DNA of 64,000 nt from Microtetraspora niveoalba (GTDB taxonomy: Bacteria > Actinomycetota > Actinomycetes > Streptosporangiales > Streptosporangiaceae): NCBI RefSeq assembly GCF_001570405.1, contig NZ_BBYM01000010.1:137091-201090 (forward strand). The letters run 5' to 3'. The notes under the pieces were generated by a model. That model saw only the letters and a list, made by a program, of their open reading frames with translations. It made no database searches and was not told the origin of the DNA. The position numbers and the translations under genes were made by a program. Positions 62,248 to 64,000 of this stretch are shown in pieces. The number at the start of each line of letters is the position of its first letter. Position 1 is the first letter of the stretch.

Positions 62248-64000
62248 ATGAGTCTTGCGCTGTACCGCAAGTACAGGCCCGGGACGTTCGCCGAGGTCAA
62301 GGGGCAGGAGCACGTCACTGAGCCGCTGCGCCAGGCGTTGCGGAGCGGCCGGATCAACCACGCCTATCTGTTCAGCGGCCCGCGCGGCTGCGGCAAGACC
62401 TCCAGCGCGCGCATCCTCGCCCGTTCACTGAACTGCGAGAAGGGCCCGACGCCCGACCCCTGCGGCGAGTGCGAGTCGTGCGTGGCCCTGGCCCCGACCG
62501 GCCCCGGCCACCTCGACGTCATCGAGATCGACGCCGCGTCGCACGGCGGTGTGGACGACGCCCGCGATCTGCGGGAGCGGGCCTTCTTCGCCCCGGTCTC
62601 CGCGCGCTACAAGATCTACATCATCGACGAGGCGCACATGGTGACCCGCGAGGGTTTCAACGCGCTGCTCAAGCTCGTCGAGGAGCCCCCGCCGCACCTC
62701 AAGTTCGTCTTCGCCACGACCGAGCCGGAGAAGGTCATCGGGACGATCAAGTCCCGCACCCACCACTACCCCTTCCGGCTGATGCCTCCGGCGACGTTGC
62801 GCCAGCTCATGGAGGAGATCCTCGACTCCGAGTCCGTGCCGTACGAGCCGGCGGCGCTGCCGCTCGTGGTGCGCGCGGGCGCGGGGTCGGCCCGTGACTC
62901 GTTGTCGATCCTCGACCAGCTCCTGGCCGGTGCGGACGAGGCCGGGATCACCTACCAGCGCGCGGTGTCCCTGCTGGGCTACACCGACGGCGACCTGCTG
63001 GACGAGGTGGTCGAGGCGTTCGCCAAGCGTGACGGCGCGGGGGTGTTCCAGGCGGTCAACCGGGTCATCGAGGGCGGGCACGATCCCCGCCGGTTCGCGA
63101 TGGACCTGCTGGAGCGTTTCCGCGACCTGGTCATCCTCGCCAACGTGCCCGAGGCGGCGGGCAACGGCCTGCTCGACCGGCCCGCGGACGAGCTGGAGCG
63201 CCTGCAGACGCAGGCGTCGTCGATGGGGCCGGCGGAGCTGACCCGTGCCGCCGAGGTCTTCAACACGGGCCTCACCGAGATGCGCGGCGCGGCCTCGCCG
63301 CGGCTGCTTCTCGAGCTGATGTGCGCCCGGGTGCTGCTGCCCGCCGCGGCGGAGGGAGAGGCCGCCCTGCTCGCGCGGCTCGAACGCCTCGAACGCGGCG
63401 GCGTTCCCGCACTGGCCGCCCCCGTGCCGGGTGGCGCGGTCCCCGCCCCGCAGCCCGTCCCGTCGGCACAGCCCGTCCCGTCGGCGCCTCCGGCGGCTGC
63501 CGCGCCTCCCGCCCCCGTCGCGTCGGCTCCCGCTCGTACGGCGGCCGCACCCGAGGCACGGGACGACTGGCCCACTCCGGTGCGGCCCGGCGGGGTGAGC
63601 GAGCCCCAGAGGGACGACGCGGCGCCCGCACCTTCGGCGGCGGTGGGCGGCCCGGTGCCGCAGGCGTGGCCCAGGGTCCTGGAAGCGGTCAAGAACAGGC
63701 AGCGCGTCGCATGGATGATCCTCAACGCGCAGGGCAGGCTCCTCGGCGTCGACGGCAACCTCGTGACGCTGGGCTTCGAGAAGCCCGGTGACGTGCAGGG
63801 GTTCCTCAAGGGCAAGCGCGACGAGGTGGTCGCCGCCGCGCTCGGCGACGTGATGGGCGGCACCTGGCGGGTCGACGTGGTCGTCGGGGGTTCGGGCCCG
63901 GCGGCCGGTTCCGCGCCGCGCGGCCCCGCCGCCCCCTCCAACGGGTACGGCACGGCCGACGGCGGCCAGCGGGCTCCGGCCCGTACGGAGAGTCAGGGGC
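62248..64000 (+). CDS. dnaX: DNA polymerase III subunit gamma/tau (5' part)
   Basis: 584 codons visible; no stop before the window end. AAA+ clamp-loader subunit: Walker A GPRGCGKTSSARIL (near 44-57), a four-cysteine zinc module (NCEKGPTPDPCGECESC, near 63-79), IIDEAHMVTREGFNALLK and FATTEPEKVIGT, followed by the collar domain and, from about 390, a Pro/Ala-rich tau-type linker. ATG after GAGGAGAC. The remainder lies outside the window. Confidence 0.95.
   Translation, partial: MSLALYRKYRPGTFAEVKGQEHVTEPLRQALRSGRINHAYLFSGPRGCGKTSSARILARSLNCEKGPTPDPCGECESCVALAPTGPGHLDVIEIDAASHGGVDDARDLRERAFFAPVSARYKIYIIDEAHMVTREGFNALLKLVEEPPPHLKFVFATTEPEKVIGTIKSRTHHYPFRLMPPATLRQLMEEILDSESVPYEPAALPLVVRAGAGSARDSLSILDQLLAGADEAGITYQRAVSLLGYTDGDLLDEVVEAFAKRDGAGVFQAVNRVIEGGHDPRRFAMDLLERFRDLVILANVPEAAGNGLLDRPADELERLQTQASSMGPAELTRAAEVFNTGLTEMRGAASPRLLLELMCARVLLPAAAEGEAALLARLERLERGGVPALAAPVPGGAVPAPQPVPSAQPVPSAPPAAAAPPAPVASAPARTAAAPEARDDWPTPVRPGGVSEPQRDDAAPAPSAAVGGPVPQAWPRVLEAVKNRQRVAWMILNAQGRLLGVDGNLVTLGFEKPGDVQGFLKGKRDEVVAAALGDVMGGTWRVDVVVGGSGPAAGSAPRGPAAPSNGYGTADGGQRAPARTESQG

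Overview
The window comes from the dnaA side of the replication-origin region of a high-GC actinobacterium, most likely a Streptosporangiales member (Nonomuraea / Streptosporangium / Microbispora-like). The basis is very high GC, many GTG starts, TTGTCCACA-type DnaA boxes, consensus parS sites, and a gene order known from Streptomyces and Mycobacterium: dnaA - rpmH - rnpA - yidD - yidC - jag - rsmG - parA - parB - (...) - trxA/trxB - anti-sigma/sigM - pseudokinase - murJ - DUF6049 - (...) - cca, then ino1-padR, a class A PBP, two GT87 genes, rpsF-ssb-rpsR-rplI, a MATE gene and dnaB. The genus is an inference from this order and cannot be proved from the sequence alone.

Layout. 1-9.4 kb: dnaA (minus strand) diverges from rpmH-rnpA-yidD-yidC-jag-rsmG-parA-parB. 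Three parS sites follow: one inside parA, one built into a 32-bp palindrome after parB, and one in a repeat-rich 1.7-kb stretch with no convincing gene. 9.4-22 kb: a D-Ala-D-Ala ligase-like gene, a PLP aminotransferase, a GNAT gene, then a long minus-strand block (DUF6049, murJ, pseudokinase, sigM, anti-sigma, trxB, trxA) and a YbaK-like gene. 22-34 kb: CCA-adding enzyme, MFS, idi, ino1-padR under a palindromic operator, class A PBP, two polytopic glycosyltransferases. 34-43 kb: endonuclease IV, small membrane proteins, the S6-SSB-S18-L9 operon, an amino-acid ABC transporter, MATE, and a DnaA-box-rich segment in front of dnaB.

43-56.7 kb is more accessory: a secreted HNH nuclease, a phosphoesterase, an ABC-2 exporter divergent from a two-component pair, a membrane-anchored alpha/beta hydrolase, a second two-component pair, a DnaN (sliding clamp) gene about 52 kb from dnaA, and two regulators (FCD-type GntR and XRE-TPR). 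56.8-64 kb returns to conserved genes: PH-domain protein, upp, a paralogous pair upstream of tadA, tRNA-Ser(CGA), a ParB-like small protein, a zinc metalloprotease, tRNA-Ser(GGA), SRP RNA and the 5' part of dnaX.

How it fits together: most genes serve chromosome replication and segregation (dnaA, dnaB, dnaN-like, ssb, dnaX, parA, parB, parS), membrane protein insertion (yidC, yidD, SRP RNA), translation, and envelope building (murJ, PBP, ddl-like, GT87, ino1). I found no clear new multi-gene system. The most notable items are the DnaN-like gene with an altered C-terminal motif, the DnaA-box cluster upstream of dnaB, the parS/terminator palindrome, two histidine kinases with unusual architecture, and several repeat blocks.
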